NCBI RefSeq assembly: GCF_042664895.1 | Contig: NZ_JBHTBQ010000027.1 | Location: 114,758 to 178,757, forward strand | Direction of reading: 5' to 3' | From: Iodobacter arcticus | Lineage (GTDB): Bacteria > Pseudomonadota > Gammaproteobacteria > Burkholderiales > Chitinibacteraceae | Length of the DNA: 64,000 bases | In this document: positions 50,942 through 59,590 of the stretch, piece by piece | How positions within the stretch are numbered: position 1 is the stretch's first letter | Layout of the letters: every line of letters begins with the position of its first letter | Notes under the pieces: model-generated | The model's input: only the letters and a program-made list of their open reading frames with translations | The model's database searches: none | What the model was told of the DNA's origin: nothing | Position numbers and translations under genes: made by a program

Positions 50942-51727
50942 ATGCCAATAAGACTCACAGGCCTTTACCGCTACCCGATTAAATCTAGCCGGGGGCAACG
51001 CCTGCAACAGAGCGAAGTACTCAGCAGTGGCCTGCCTTTTGATCGCACATGGATGATCGCCCAGCCTAATGGCAAGCTGGTAACAGGCAGGGAGTTTCCC
51101 AAGCTGGTATTGCTGTCTGCAGAACCTAGCGATGACGGGCTAACTCTGAACGCCCCCGGCATGCCCACGCTCTTTGTTGCCACTTCGCTATTTAGCCAGC
51201 TTCACCCTGCCAGTGTTTGGGAAAGCGACTTCACAGCCCGTCATGGCGCAAGCAATGCAGATGCTTGGCTATCTGCCTATTTGGGTGAACAAGTGGTGTT
51301 ACTTTGGGCTGGCTTTGAGCTTAATCGCCACAGCTCCACCGACGTGCCTATTGCCTTTGTCGATGGTCATCCCTTACTACTTATTGGCGAAGCTTCCCTT
51401 GGGGATCTCAGCGAGCGTGTTGGCCGCAGCCTGTCGATGCAGCGCTTTCGCCCTAATTTAATTGTGCGTGGCGGCGCAGCCTTTGCAGAAGACGGCTGGA
51501 AGAAAATCCGCATTGGCGACGTGATTTTTAATTTTATCAAGCCTTGTGAGCGCTGTGTCTTTACCACCATAGACCCACAAACCGGCGAAAAATCCAGCGA
51601 TCAAGAACCATTACGCACATTAGTTAAATACCGTAGAACTGCAGCAGGCGTTTTATTTGGTCAGAATATCAATGTCGAAAAGGGCGGAATCATCAGTGAA
51701 GGAATGGCCGTAGAAGTCTTAGAGTAA
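50942..51727 (+). CDS. MOSC-domain protein (YcbX-like)
   Basis: A 261-residue protein with the MOSC N-terminal beta barrel ('LTGLYRYPIKSSRGQRLQQSEV', 'LPFDRTWMIAQPNGKLVTGRE') and the MOSC domain ('RFRPNLIVRGGAAFAEDGWKKIRIGD', 'KPCERCVFTTIDPQTGE') with the conserved Cys. Such proteins carry or transfer sulphur to the molybdenum cofactor; YcbX detoxifies N-hydroxylated bases. It lacks the ferredoxin domain of E. coli YcbX and so needs a separate electron donor. Confidence 0.93.
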   Translation: MPIRLTGLYRYPIKSSRGQRLQQSEVLSSGLPFDRTWMIAQPNGKLVTGREFPKLVLLSAEPSDDGLTLNAPGMPTLFVATSLFSQLHPASVWESDFTARHGASNADAWLSAYLGEQVVLLWAGFELNRHSSTDVPIAFVDGHPLLLIGEASLGDLSERVGRSLSMQRFRPNLIVRGGAAFAEDGWKKIRIGDVIFNFIKPCERCVFTTIDPQTGEKSSDQEPLRTLVKYRRTAAGVLFGQNINVEKGGIISEGMAVEVLE

Positions 51728-51781
51728 GCATCCTAAGGCTTAATACAACAAAACAAGCTAATGGCATGGCGGTTAAGGAAA

Positions 51782-51816
51782 ACATAAAGCCGGCATCAAG
51801 CCGGCTTTATGTTTTT
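51782..51816. terminator. Terminator between the MOSC gene and the response-regulator gene
   Basis: ACATAAAGCCGGC and GCCGGCTTTATGT form a 13-bp stem with ATCAA loop, followed by TTTT on the plus strand, between convergent genes. Confidence 0.85.
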
Positions 51817-51833
51817 CAATTGATTTCAATCAC

Positions 51834-52736
51834 TCATTCCACAGCTAAAGAGTGAACCCGCGCAATCACCTGATTACCGCTGCCTTTATATTCCACCGAT
51901 TGAAACGAGAGCATCCGAGCCATAGAAATTCCCCGCCCATGCGGATCAAAAGCACGCTCCGGTGACATTTCCAAAAACGGTTGCCACTCAAAGCCATTTC
52001 CCTCATCGGTAATGGTAAAGATAATATCTTTGTCTTCCCGATAAAAAGCGACTTTTACTTTACGCTTTTGATATTCAGGCAAAGTTAAACGGGCTTCCAC
52101 TTCGTCTTGCCAGCAACCATGCTGTAAAAGCCGTGTTTTTTCAGCATAGCTAATTGCCAAATTGCCATGCTCTACTGCATTCACCAATAACTCTGACAAA
52201 CCTAACGCCACCCGCTGCGGTTCCGGGCAAGCATTTGAAAGTAACAAAGTAAGGTGACGTGCTTCTTCCAGCGTTTGGAAATGAAACTCACCTTTCATCA
52301 GCAGCTGGTAAGAGCTGGCTTGAGCGGCTAATTGCGCATCCAGCTGGCTTTTTTCACGATGAAAATTAACCGCCGCTGCTACAATCGCCAGCAACATGTC
52401 ACGCTGAAATGGCTTAATCAGATAGTAATATGCCCCAGCTGCCAGCCCTTCGCGCACGTTTTCTGCCGCGCCCACTGCCGTTTGCATAATCACCGGCAGA
52501 TGTTCAAACTCTGGCTGCTGGCGTAAACGAGCCAGCAACGCCATGCCATCCATACGCGGCATCATCCTATCAAGCAGCACCGTATCAAAAGCACGGTCTT
52601 GCGATAAAATATCCCAAGCAACCTCGCCATCTTCAGCCACGACCACTTCATAGCCAGCATCTCCCAGATGCTCGGACAATATTTCCAGATTAAAGGGTTC
52701 ATCATCAACGATAAGTACCCTTGCCCGCTCTTGCAT
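51834..52736 (-). CDS. Response regulator with RsbW-like ATPase output domain
   Basis: A 300-residue protein from the ATG at 52736 (GGAGACATC upstream). The receiver domain has D11/D12, phosphoacceptor D56 ('LLDRMMPRMDGM') and the conserved Lys in 'YYLIKPFQRD'. After a helical linker, residues about 160-300 form a GHKL ATPase of the anti-sigma-factor kinase type: 'GLSELLVNAVEHGNLAISY' (N box) and 'FTITDEGNGFEWQPF' (G1), but no HisKA dimerisation domain. It probably switches a partner (anti-sigma) kinase on receiver phosphorylation. No sigma, anti-anti-sigma or STAS gene is adjacent; an orphan ParA lies upstream on the same strand. Confidence 0.9.
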   Translation of the reverse strand: MQERARVLIVDDEPFNLEILSEHLGDAGYEVVVAEDGEVAWDILSQDRAFDTVLLDRMMPRMDGMALLARLRQQPEFEHLPVIMQTAVGAAENVREGLAAGAYYYLIKPFQRDMLLAIVAAAVNFHREKSQLDAQLAAQASSYQLLMKGEFHFQTLEEARHLTLLLSNACPEPQRVALGLSELLVNAVEHGNLAISYAEKTRLLQHGCWQDEVEARLTLPEYQKRKVKVAFYREDKDIIFTITDEGNGFEWQPFLEMSPERAFDPHGRGISMARMLSFQSVEYKGSGNQVIARVHSLAVE

Positions 52737-52850
52737 GATGTCTCCTTCTTTACGCACAAAGCCTCTATTCAAGCTTTCTAGCATACAAGCTTGTTTATCG
52801 CTTCTTAAACAAGCACAGCCGGAGCTTGAGCAAATTTTTCTTACGTATTG

Positions 52851-53618
52851 TTATCTAAGTAAGTCATATAAAGCACTAAACTGCTGTGATAATTTATGGC
52901 TGGGATCAAGAATTAATAAAGGAATTGCTCTTTCATGAGATTCCCGCACTTTCACAGAAGCACTCAAAAATACATCTAATACCGGCAAGCCCTGCTCTTT
53001 TAATTCGGCCACCATTCGTGCGGGTAAGCTGGCACGGGCTTGATATTGATTAACAATAATCCCTTCAACAACTAAATCAGCATTATGATCATTACGAATT
53101 TCGGCCACCCTATCAATCAAACCCAATAAAGCATGGCGTGAAAACTCATCACAATCAAACGGAATCAAACAAGCTTGCGCAGAAATCAGCGCAGAAAGCG
53201 TAAAGAAATTTAAAGCAGGTGGCGTATCCAGCCATACCTCATCATAATCGTCGGCCAATTCATGCAGTGCTTCGCGCAATTTATATATTTTGTGCCGGGA
53301 TTCTAATTTTGATTCTAATTCTGCAATCAAGGCATTCGAGGGAAGAATCGATAAACGCTCAAAAGGTGTGCGATGCACAAACTGACGAGTGGCTTTGGCA
53401 TACATACTGAAATTAAGCACCTGATCAAAAAACTCAAACAAGCCAGGCTTAGCCAGATCGACACCTGCGCCCAATAAATAATGGCTTGAATTGCCCTGCG
53501 GGTCGAGATCAACAAGCAGCACGCGCCTGCCTGCTTTTGCAGCTGCCGCGGCCAAATTAACGGTAATGGTCGACTTCCCCACTCCCCCTTTTTGATTAAA
53601 CACCACCCGGATCTTCAT
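52851..53618 (-). CDS. Orphan ParA-family ATPase
   Basis: A 255-residue ParA/Soj-like ATPase with the deviant Walker A 'NQKGGVGKSTITVNLA', Walker A' 'LLVDLDPQGNSSHYLL' and 'EVWLDTPPALNFFTLSAL'. No parB or parS-like site is visible nearby, so it is not the chromosome partition ParA; it may position another cargo (a chemoreceptor array or the neighbouring signalling protein). It is on the same strand as the RR-ATPase gene, 115 bases before it. Confidence 0.9.
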   Translation of the reverse strand: MKIRVVFNQKGGVGKSTITVNLAAAAAKAGRRVLLVDLDPQGNSSHYLLGAGVDLAKPGLFEFFDQVLNFSMYAKATRQFVHRTPFERLSILPSNALIAELESKLESRHKIYKLREALHELADDYDEVWLDTPPALNFFTLSALISAQACLIPFDCDEFSRHALLGLIDRVAEIRNDHNADLVVEGIIVNQYQARASLPARMVAELKEQGLPVLDVFLSASVKVRESHERAIPLLILDPSHKLSQQFSALYDLLR

Positions 53619-53773
53619 CTTTGCTGTCTCTTAGCCACTCATCATCAAATAGATGTTAGCAGCTCTGATTCATCTTGTATTGCGTTGCACAATTAGATGT
53701 AGCAATTATGATAGAAGATTGAAAAAACCGTCGAATTGCCACAAAAAAACAAGATAGATAATAAAGGTATTAT

Positions 53774-54511
53774 TTAAAACAAAGACGCGAACGGTAAAGA
53801 TTGCCAACGACCATCTAACAAACCTTCTATGGGCTTATAGCGCACTTTGTAAGCCATTTTCCGGCACTGATCAATCCAATAACCAAGATAAACATAAGGA
53901 AGCTGCATTTCTTTGGCCAGACTAATTTGCCAAAGAATATTAAACACACCAAAGCTTGTTCCTGCCAGATCCGGATTATAAAAGGTATAGACCGATGAAA
54001 TACCATCTTCTAACTGATCAATCAGACTGACCATTTGCACTTCATTATCCTGACTGAACTCTGCTAAGAAACTCGTAACATTACTTTTTAATATAAAATT
54101 TTGATATTGCTCGCGATTATCCTGATCCATTCCACCGCCTGCATGACGAGCCATTTGATAGCGCTGGTACAATAAATAATGTGATTCTAAATACTCTAGG
54201 CCCAGCACCCTCACTTGCAAGCCAGCATGCTGTTTTTGTGCACGGCGTTGCGCCCTATCCGGCTTAAATTGAGCCACCGGCAAGCGAACGGGTACACAGG
54301 CTTTACAGTGATCGCACCAAGGCCGGTACACAAACAAGCCACTGCGCCGAAAGCCATGCTGCACCAGCTGGCTATAGGCATGGCGATCAATGAGCTCAGC
54401 AGGCACTGCCACTTGTGATCGGGCCACCTGGCTATCCAAATAGCTGCACTCATAAGTGGCAGTGGTATAAAACTGCAACTGAGTAGTGCGCGTACGCAGT
54501 GAATCATTCAT
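53774..54511 (-). CDS. bpt: Aspartate/glutamate leucyltransferase (Bpt)
   Basis: A 245-residue N-degron enzyme that adds Leu to proteins with N-terminal Asp or Glu. Starting at the ATG at 54511 it overlaps the aat stop by four bases. 'YECSYLDSQVARSQV' and 'HGFRRSGLFVYRPWCDHCKACVPVRLPVAQF' are the ATE/Bpt signatures with the Cys cluster, and 'YVYLGYWIDQCRKMAYKVRYKP' is the C-terminal motif. It works with Aat and ClpS/ClpAP. Confidence 0.95.
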   Translation of the reverse strand: MNDSLRTRTTQLQFYTTATYECSYLDSQVARSQVAVPAELIDRHAYSQLVQHGFRRSGLFVYRPWCDHCKACVPVRLPVAQFKPDRAQRRAQKQHAGLQVRVLGLEYLESHYLLYQRYQMARHAGGGMDQDNREQYQNFILKSNVTSFLAEFSQDNEVQMVSLIDQLEDGISSVYTFYNPDLAGTSFGVFNILWQISLAKEMQLPYVYLGYWIDQCRKMAYKVRYKPIEGLLDGRWQSLPFASLF

Positions 54512-55206
54512 CCATCTACCCTGTGTTGATAAGACCAAGGCCCGGCAAGATGAGGAGCCTGGATCAACCGTTTAAGCCTTTCCATAAACTCATCGCGCAA
54601 AATCTCCCGCGCGCCGAACCGAGCCAGATGATCGGTACGCATCTGACAATCGATCAAGCCAAAACCCTGCTGCTGTAAATAACGCACCAAATGCACAAAA
54701 GCTATTTTTGAAGCATCAGGCTTTCTGGTAAACATGGATTCACCGTAGAACATTTTGCCGATGGCAATACCATATAAACCGCCAGCCAGCTCGCCGTCGA
54801 TCCAACACTCTGCGGAGTGCGCCCAGCCAGCGCGGTGTAAAGCGCCGTAGCTGGCACAGATCTCAGCGCTGATCCATGTGGCCGCCTCGCCATCGCGCGG
54901 TGCAGCACAGCCCTGCATGACCTCATTAAAGACGGTATCAAAGCGCACTTCATAGGAGCGATTACGCAATACTTTATCCAGCGATTTGGGGATATGCAGC
55001 TCATCGGGAAAAAGCACCATCCGTGGATTGGGGCTCCACCACAAAATAGGCTCGTCCGGCATAAACCAAGGAAAGATGCCGGATGCGTAAGCCGCCAGCA
55101 CACGCCGAGGTGATAAATCACCGCCGGCTGCCAGCAAACCGTTGGGTTCTTGCAAAGCCTTTGAGAGCGCAGGAAATTGCAAACGATGATCAAGCCATGA
55201 AATCAC
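54508..55206 (-). CDS. aat: Leucyl/phenylalanyl-tRNA-protein transferase
   Basis: A 232-residue enzyme that transfers Leu or Phe from tRNA to N-terminal Arg or Lys. 'LLAAGGDLSPRRVLAAYASGIFPWF', 'ILWWSPNPRMVL' and 'GGLYGIAIGKMFYGESMF' are the Aat signatures. It overlaps bpt, giving one operon for both N-degron transferases. It is 3 bases downstream of fur on the same strand. Confidence 0.97.
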   Translation of the reverse strand: MISWLDHRLQFPALSKALQEPNGLLAAGGDLSPRRVLAAYASGIFPWFMPDEPILWWSPNPRMVLFPDELHIPKSLDKVLRNRSYEVRFDTVFNEVMQGCAAPRDGEAATWISAEICASYGALHRAGWAHSAECWIDGELAGGLYGIAIGKMFYGESMFTRKPDASKIAFVHLVRYLQQQGFGLIDCQMRTDHLARFGAREILRDEFMERLKRLIQAPHLAGPWSYQHRVDG

Positions 55207-55209
55207 AAA

Positions 55210-55626
55210 TTATACGGCCTTACATTTAGCGCAAATACCATACAGATACATTTCGTGATCCTGAATATCAAAGCCGTGATCTTTGGCGATGGCATCCTGG
55301 CGTTTTTCAATTTCTGGATCATAAAATTCTTCAACCTGACCGCACTTCACGCAAACCAAGTGATCATGATGACCACCTGCGCTCAGCTCAAACACCGATT
55401 TACCTGTTTCAAAATGGTGGCGTACCAAAATACCTGCTTGCTCAAATTGAGTCAGCACACGGTAAACCGTCGCAAGTCCAATATCTAAGTTGTCAGCCAG
55501 CAACAGACGGTAGACATCTTCCGCTGTCATATGGCGCTGCTCACCTGTCTCAAATAAGTTCAAAATTTTCAGACGAGGCCCTGTCGCCTTCAGACCCATC
55601 TCTTTTAATTCGTTTGCTTTACTCAT
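55210..55626 (-). CDS. fur: Ferric uptake regulator
   Basis: A 138-residue Fur. The winged helix is at about 10-85 ('LKATGPRLKILNLFE', 'LATVYRVLTQFEQAGILV'). Metal sites are present: 'HHFETGKSVFELSAGGHHDHLVCVKCGQVEEF' region (S2/S1 His and CxxC) and a C-terminal 'CAKC'. GGGAGATAACAC precedes the ATG. It is divergent from bamE. No convincing Fur box is seen in its own promoter. Confidence 0.97.
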   Translation of the reverse strand: MSKANELKEMGLKATGPRLKILNLFETGEQRHMTAEDVYRLLLADNLDIGLATVYRVLTQFEQAGILVRHHFETGKSVFELSAGGHHDHLVCVKCGQVEEFYDPEIEKRQDAIAKDHGFDIQDHEMYLYGICAKCKAV

Positions 55627-55732
55627 GTGTTATCTCCCTGATTTAGGCTATATGCTTCGGCAAGCGGCCAGATCAGGTTATGATATAGCGTTTAAGTTGG
55701 TCACTCCAACCCGCTCTGGAAGAATATCGCCC

Positions 55733-56137
55733 ATGATGAAGGCAAAAGTACTTATTTTGTTGCTCCCTATCGCGCTGATGACCTCGGCGTGCAGTGTTGC
55801 TAATTTTCTTACACCTTATAAGCTCGACATCCCCCAAGGGAACGAGATTACAGCCGATCAGGTGGCTCAGCTCAAAAAAGGCATGACGCGCTCGCAAGTG
55901 CGTTTTCTCTTAGGCACCCCTTTGCTGAATGATCCCTTCCATGCCAATCGCTGGGACTACCTTTATAGCGATGCACGCGGCGGTCAGCTAAAAGAAAAAA
56001 AGAGCTTTTTCCTTGTTTTTGAAGGAGATAGCTTGGTGAGCTTTGCGGGTGAAACATTACCGGCAGCCGTCAAATTTCTACCTGCTCAAGCCTCTGCAGC
56101 AAGTAGCGTAAGCTCCGCCCCCAGCAGCAAGGAATAA
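55733..56137 (+). CDS. bamE: Outer-membrane assembly lipoprotein BamE
   Basis: A 134-residue lipoprotein of the BAM complex. The ATG at 55733 is followed by a leader ending 'ALMTSAC|SVANF'. 'PYKLDIPQGNEITADQVAQLKKGMTRSQVRFLLGTPLL' contains the BamE 'QGN' and 'MT..QV...LG.P' signature. A Ser/Ala-rich tail follows. Divergent from fur and 5 bases upstream of dapB. Confidence 0.96.
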   Translation: MMKAKVLILLLPIALMTSACSVANFLTPYKLDIPQGNEITADQVAQLKKGMTRSQVRFLLGTPLLNDPFHANRWDYLYSDARGGQLKEKKSFFLVFEGDSLVSFAGETLPAAVKFLPAQASAASSVSSAPSSKE

Positions 56138-56142
56138 GCCTT

Positions 56143-56952
56143 ATGACGATTAAAATCGCCATTGCTGGCAGCAGCGGCCGCATGGGCCAAATGCTGATTG
56201 AAGCCGTATTAGCCCAGCCTGATTGCCAGCTTTTTACTGCGCTGGATCGTGAAAACAGCCCTGCAATCGGCAAAGATGCAGCGGCTTTTCTTGGTAAAAG
56301 TTGTGGTGTAAACATTAGTGCTGACTTCGCGAGTCTGGCAGGTGCAGATGTTTTAATCGATTTCACTCGGCCAGAAGGCACGTTGCAACATTTAGCAGCC
56401 TGCCAGACGCACGGCGTAAATATGATTATTGGCACCACAGGCTTTGAGGAGGCAGGAAAAGCCGCCATTGAAGCCGCTGCTCATCAAATTGCGATTGTGC
56501 ACGCCTACAATATGAGTGCAGGCGTTAATCTGCTCGTTAAGCTTCTTGAAGTAGCAGCTAAAACACTCAATACCGGTTACGACATCGAAATTCTGGAAAT
56601 GCACCACCGCATGAAAGTCGATGCGCCTTCCGGTACAGCCTTGATGCTAGGTGATGCGGTTGCTAGTGCTTTAGGCCGTAGCCTTGATGAATGCGCGGTT
56701 TACGACCGGCAAGGTATTACGGGTGAACGAGATCCCTCCAGCATTGGCTTTGCCACGCTACGTGGCGGTGATGTAATTGGGGATCACACGGTTATTTTTG
56801 CGGGAATGGGTGAGCGGATCGAAATCTCGCATAAGGCATCTAACCGTACGATTTATGCCCAAGGCTCTGTCCGCGCCGCACGCTTTTTAAATGACAAGAA
56901 AACAGGCCTGTTTAATATGCAGGATGTGCTTGGTTTAAGCGAAGTGATTTAA
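56143..56952 (+). CDS. dapB: 4-hydroxy-tetrahydrodipicolinate reductase
   Basis: A 269-residue NAD(P)H-dependent reductase of lysine/DAP synthesis. 'IKIAIAGSSGRMGQMLIEAV' binds the nucleotide, 'GTTGF' and 'NMSAGVNLLVKLLE' line the active site, and 'EILEMHHRMKVDAPSGTALMLG' is the DapB signature with catalytic His and Lys. It begins 5 bases after bamE. Confidence 0.98.
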   Translation: MTIKIAIAGSSGRMGQMLIEAVLAQPDCQLFTALDRENSPAIGKDAAAFLGKSCGVNISADFASLAGADVLIDFTRPEGTLQHLAACQTHGVNMIIGTTGFEEAGKAAIEAAAHQIAIVHAYNMSAGVNLLVKLLEVAAKTLNTGYDIEILEMHHRMKVDAPSGTALMLGDAVASALGRSLDECAVYDRQGITGERDPSSIGFATLRGGDVIGDHTVIFAGMGERIEISHKASNRTIYAQGSVRAARFLNDKKTGLFNMQDVLGLSEVI

Positions 56953-56968
56953 AACTTGGGAGCTCGCG

Positions 56969-57844
56969 ATGCGCTGGCAAGACTTACGACGTAGCGATAA
57001 TGTCGAAGATCATCGCAATGATGACGCCAGCAGCGGCAGGGCGGGCGGCTTGCCTATTGGGCAACTGGGTATCGGTGGCGTGGTTATTGTGGCTGTGATT
57101 AGCCTGCTGCTTGGGCAAAATCCTTTGCAAGTTTTAGGCCTTATCGCCAATCAAAGCGCCAGCCCGCCACGCACTCAGCAAGTACCCGCTAAGCGCGAAG
57201 CCGTTAAAGATCAAGCCAGCGAATTTGCCAGCAGCATTTTGGCCTCAACAGAAGACGTCTGGAATAAAATTTACCCAGAAGCCTTTGCCACAGCCTATGA
57301 GCAGCCCAAGCTACATTTATTCAGAGAAAAAGTGGAATCAGCTTGTGGTGGCGCTTCGTCTGCAATGGGCCCCTTTTATTGCTCCGCCGATAAAAAAATT
57401 TATATCGACCTCAGCTTTTATGACGAGCTAGCCAAACGTTATGGTGCACCAGGGGATTTTGCCAATGCCTATGTTCTGGCTCATGAAGTGGGCCATCATG
57501 TGCAAAATATCTCCGGTATTTCTGGCAAAGTCCACCAGAAACAACAGCAGGTTTCAAAAAAGCAAGCCAATGCTCTCTCTGTAAAACTTGAACTGCAAGC
57601 AGATTGCTTAGCTGGCGTATGGGGCCACTATGCGGCACAAAATAAACTGCTTGAGCCTGGCGATATTGAAGAAGGCTTAGCTGCGGCCAATGCCATTGGT
57701 GATGACACCTTGCAACAGAGTGCAGGGCAAGCAATCACGCCTGATGCATTTACTCATGGCAGCTCTGAACAGCGGATGTATTGGTTTAAACAGGGATTAG
57801 ATAGCGGCTCGGTCAGCCGCTGTAACACCTTTGCTAAGAAATAG
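56969..57844 (+). CDS. YpfJ-type neutral zinc metallopeptidase
   Basis: A 291-residue membrane protein. One TM helix ('IGGVVIVAVISLLLG') follows a soluble 'MRWQDLRRSDNVEDHR' start typical of the KPN_02809/YpfJ family. The zincin motif is 'LAHEVGHHVQN' and the third ligand region is 'LELQADCLAGVWGHYA'. Cys residues in 'ESACGG' and 'GPFYCSADKKIYID' suggest a periplasmic disulphide. No substrate is known. It is 16 bases after dapB and ends the operon. Confidence 0.94.
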   Translation: MRWQDLRRSDNVEDHRNDDASSGRAGGLPIGQLGIGGVVIVAVISLLLGQNPLQVLGLIANQSASPPRTQQVPAKREAVKDQASEFASSILASTEDVWNKIYPEAFATAYEQPKLHLFREKVESACGGASSAMGPFYCSADKKIYIDLSFYDELAKRYGAPGDFANAYVLAHEVGHHVQNISGISGKVHQKQQQVSKKQANALSVKLELQADCLAGVWGHYAAQNKLLEPGDIEEGLAAANAIGDDTLQQSAGQAITPDAFTHGSSEQRMYWFKQGLDSGSVSRCNTFAKK

Positions 57845-57935
57845 CGCGGCCTATTCAGTAGATCTGCGGTAAAGAAAAAATGCTGGTGCTGGGGCCAATC
57901 ACCGCCAGACTACTTATGACGCTATTCTTCCCACA

Positions 57936-58189
57936 TTAATCCTTTTTTACGGCGAGCAGAAACGACAACGGAGCGCGAGTGCGCTCCGTTGCTTCTTGCG
58001 GTAAAACAGATGAAATACAAAACTGAAGGTTAATGTTAATAAAAACAACTTTCACTTCAACAGCAGCTACAGGAAAAACACGTACAAAAAATACTACGGT
58101 ACGGCCACATCTACAGCTACAACAACCTTAACAGTACTTACATCTAATACACGCAAAGAGCATTTACTACGACACCTGATGGCCTTCAT
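57936..58189 (-). pseudogene. Possible decayed Com-like zinc-finger gene
   Basis: On the minus strand an ATG at 58189 opens 'MKAIRCRSKCSLRVLD', whose first six residues match the start of Mu-type Com DNA-binding proteins, then stops at 58094. A different frame between about 58127 and 57936 reads 'GCCSCRCGRT' and later 'ATERTRAPLS', similar to the second CxxC and the 'PERHRAP'-like tail that I associate with Com proteins. A frameshift would join them. The 'CAACGGAGCGC' inverted repeat (about 57977-58003) lies in the tail. The match is by eye and over few residues, so this may be coincidence. No mom or other phage gene is present. Confidence 0.28.
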
Positions 58190-58219
58190 GTGATGGCTTG
58201 GTTCTGTGCCTTCACTGCA

Positions 58220-58309
58220 CTACAGGCATCCAGCAAAACGACACATTAGCCGTGTCGCAACGGGGGCCAACTGCACCTCCGCAAACAGCACTTCTTGGAA
58301 ACTATTCAT
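58220..58309 (-). CDS. Possible 29-residue small protein
   Basis: AAAGGAGATCGA sits directly before an ATG at 58309, one of the best ribosome binding sites in the window. The ORF is 29 codons ('MNSFQEVLFAEVQLAPVATR' then nine more) and ends in TAG at 58220. It follows the BaiN-type gene by 40 bases on the same strand. No family is recognised. It may be a genuine small protein, a leader peptide for the Com-like frame that starts 31 bases on, or a remnant. Confidence 0.35.
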   Translation of the reverse strand: MNSFQEVLFAEVQLAPVATRLMCRFAGCL

Positions 58310-58349
58310 TCGATCTCCTTTTGCTGTCGCTGGAGATTTAGTTATACAC

Positions 58350-59519
58350 CTAGGAATTCAATCCTGCAACATAACCTGATGACCAAGCCCATTGAAAGTT
58401 GTATCCGCCCAGCCAGCCGGTCACATCCACCACTTCACCAATAAAGAACAAACCCGCTATTTGGCGCGATTCCATGGTCTTAGACGATAGCGCCTGCGTA
58501 TCCACCCCACCGCGCGTCACCTCCGCTTTTTTATACCCAACTGAACCTGAAGGCACGATGCGCCAGCAATGAAAGCTTTCTGCTATCGCCAATAATTCTT
58601 TAGGCGAATATTGTTTCAGTGGCTTGATATCTCCCCACTCTGCCATCCATGCCTGCACAAGGCGCTTGGGCAATCGCTCAGAAAGAATAGTGCTGATTAA
58701 GGCATCACGATTGGCTGCCACCCAAATTTCATCAAAATCAACATCCGGCAATAAATCAATTTCCAGCGAATCGCCTGCTCGCCAGTAGCTGGATATTTGT
58801 AAAATAGCGGGGCCAGATAAACCCTTATGGGTCAGCAAGATCGCCTCTCTGAATTGCATACCACCACAGCTCACGATCGTGTCTTCGATCGCCACCCCTG
58901 CTAAATCAGTCCATAAATCTTGTGGCTGAAAAGTGAGCGGCACCAAGGCTGCGGCCAGAGGCAGTACGGGTATATCAAATTGTTTTGCAATCTCATAACC
59001 CAAGCCCGTTGCACCAATAGGTGGAATCGATAAACCGCCACAGGCAACGACTAAAGAGCTGCAGAGCCAGGTTTCTCTGCTTGTGATCACCTCAAAACCA
59101 GTATCTGTCTTTTGAATAGCCACAATGCCTGTATCCATACGCCAGATCACACCGCCCAGATCCACTTCGGCTTTCAGCATATCGATAATGGCTTGCGAGC
59201 CTTGATCGCAAAAAAGCTGGCCCAAGGTTTTTTCGTAATAGCCCAAACCATATGATTCAACCATTTTGATAAAATCAAACTGGCTGTATTGCTTAAGCGC
59301 AGATTTTACAAAATGCGGGTTTTCTGATTGATAACAGCTTGCCAGCGTGTTCAAATTAGTAAAATTACAACGCCCACCACCAGAAATACGAATCTTTTCA
59401 GCCAGCTTTGTAGCATGATCGATCAGCACGACTTTTCGGCCCCTCTGCCCGGCAGTTGCAGCACACATCATTCCAGCCGCGCCGGCCCCAATTACGATCA
59501 CATCTACAACATTTTGCAT
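58350..59519 (-). CDS. BaiN/HI0933-family flavoprotein
   Basis: A 389-residue FAD-dependent oxidoreductase starting at ATG 59519 (GGGGAG upstream). 'VIVIGAGAAGMMCAATAGQRGRKVVLID' binds FAD, 'KIRISGGGRCNFTN' is the HI0933 signature, and 'VTRGGVDTQALSSKTMESR' with 'GEVVDVTGWLGGYNFQWAWSSG' closes the FAD site. Relatives include BaiN of bile-acid dehydroxylation, but most members have no known substrate. It is a cytosolic single gene. Confidence 0.93.
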   Translation of the reverse strand: MQNVVDVIVIGAGAAGMMCAATAGQRGRKVVLIDHATKLAEKIRISGGGRCNFTNLNTLASCYQSENPHFVKSALKQYSQFDFIKMVESYGLGYYEKTLGQLFCDQGSQAIIDMLKAEVDLGGVIWRMDTGIVAIQKTDTGFEVITSRETWLCSSLVVACGGLSIPPIGATGLGYEIAKQFDIPVLPLAAALVPLTFQPQDLWTDLAGVAIEDTIVSCGGMQFREAILLTHKGLSGPAILQISSYWRAGDSLEIDLLPDVDFDEIWVAANRDALISTILSERLPKRLVQAWMAEWGDIKPLKQYSPKELLAIAESFHCWRIVPSGSVGYKKAEVTRGGVDTQALSSKTMESRQIAGLFFIGEVVDVTGWLGGYNFQWAWSSGYVAGLNS

Positions 59520-59590
59520 AACACTCCCCACGCAAGCTGGGCTAAAACGGCGTATTGTAACCCACTATCTAAACTGCTTACGGTGCAACG

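Noticed and set aside
52851..53618. Chromosome partition ParA near an origin
   Set aside because: No parB, parS-like site, gidA/gidB or dnaA nearby.
57936..58309. A Mu-like prophage
   Set aside because: Beyond the doubtful com-like frame there is no mom, transposase, integrase or structural gene.
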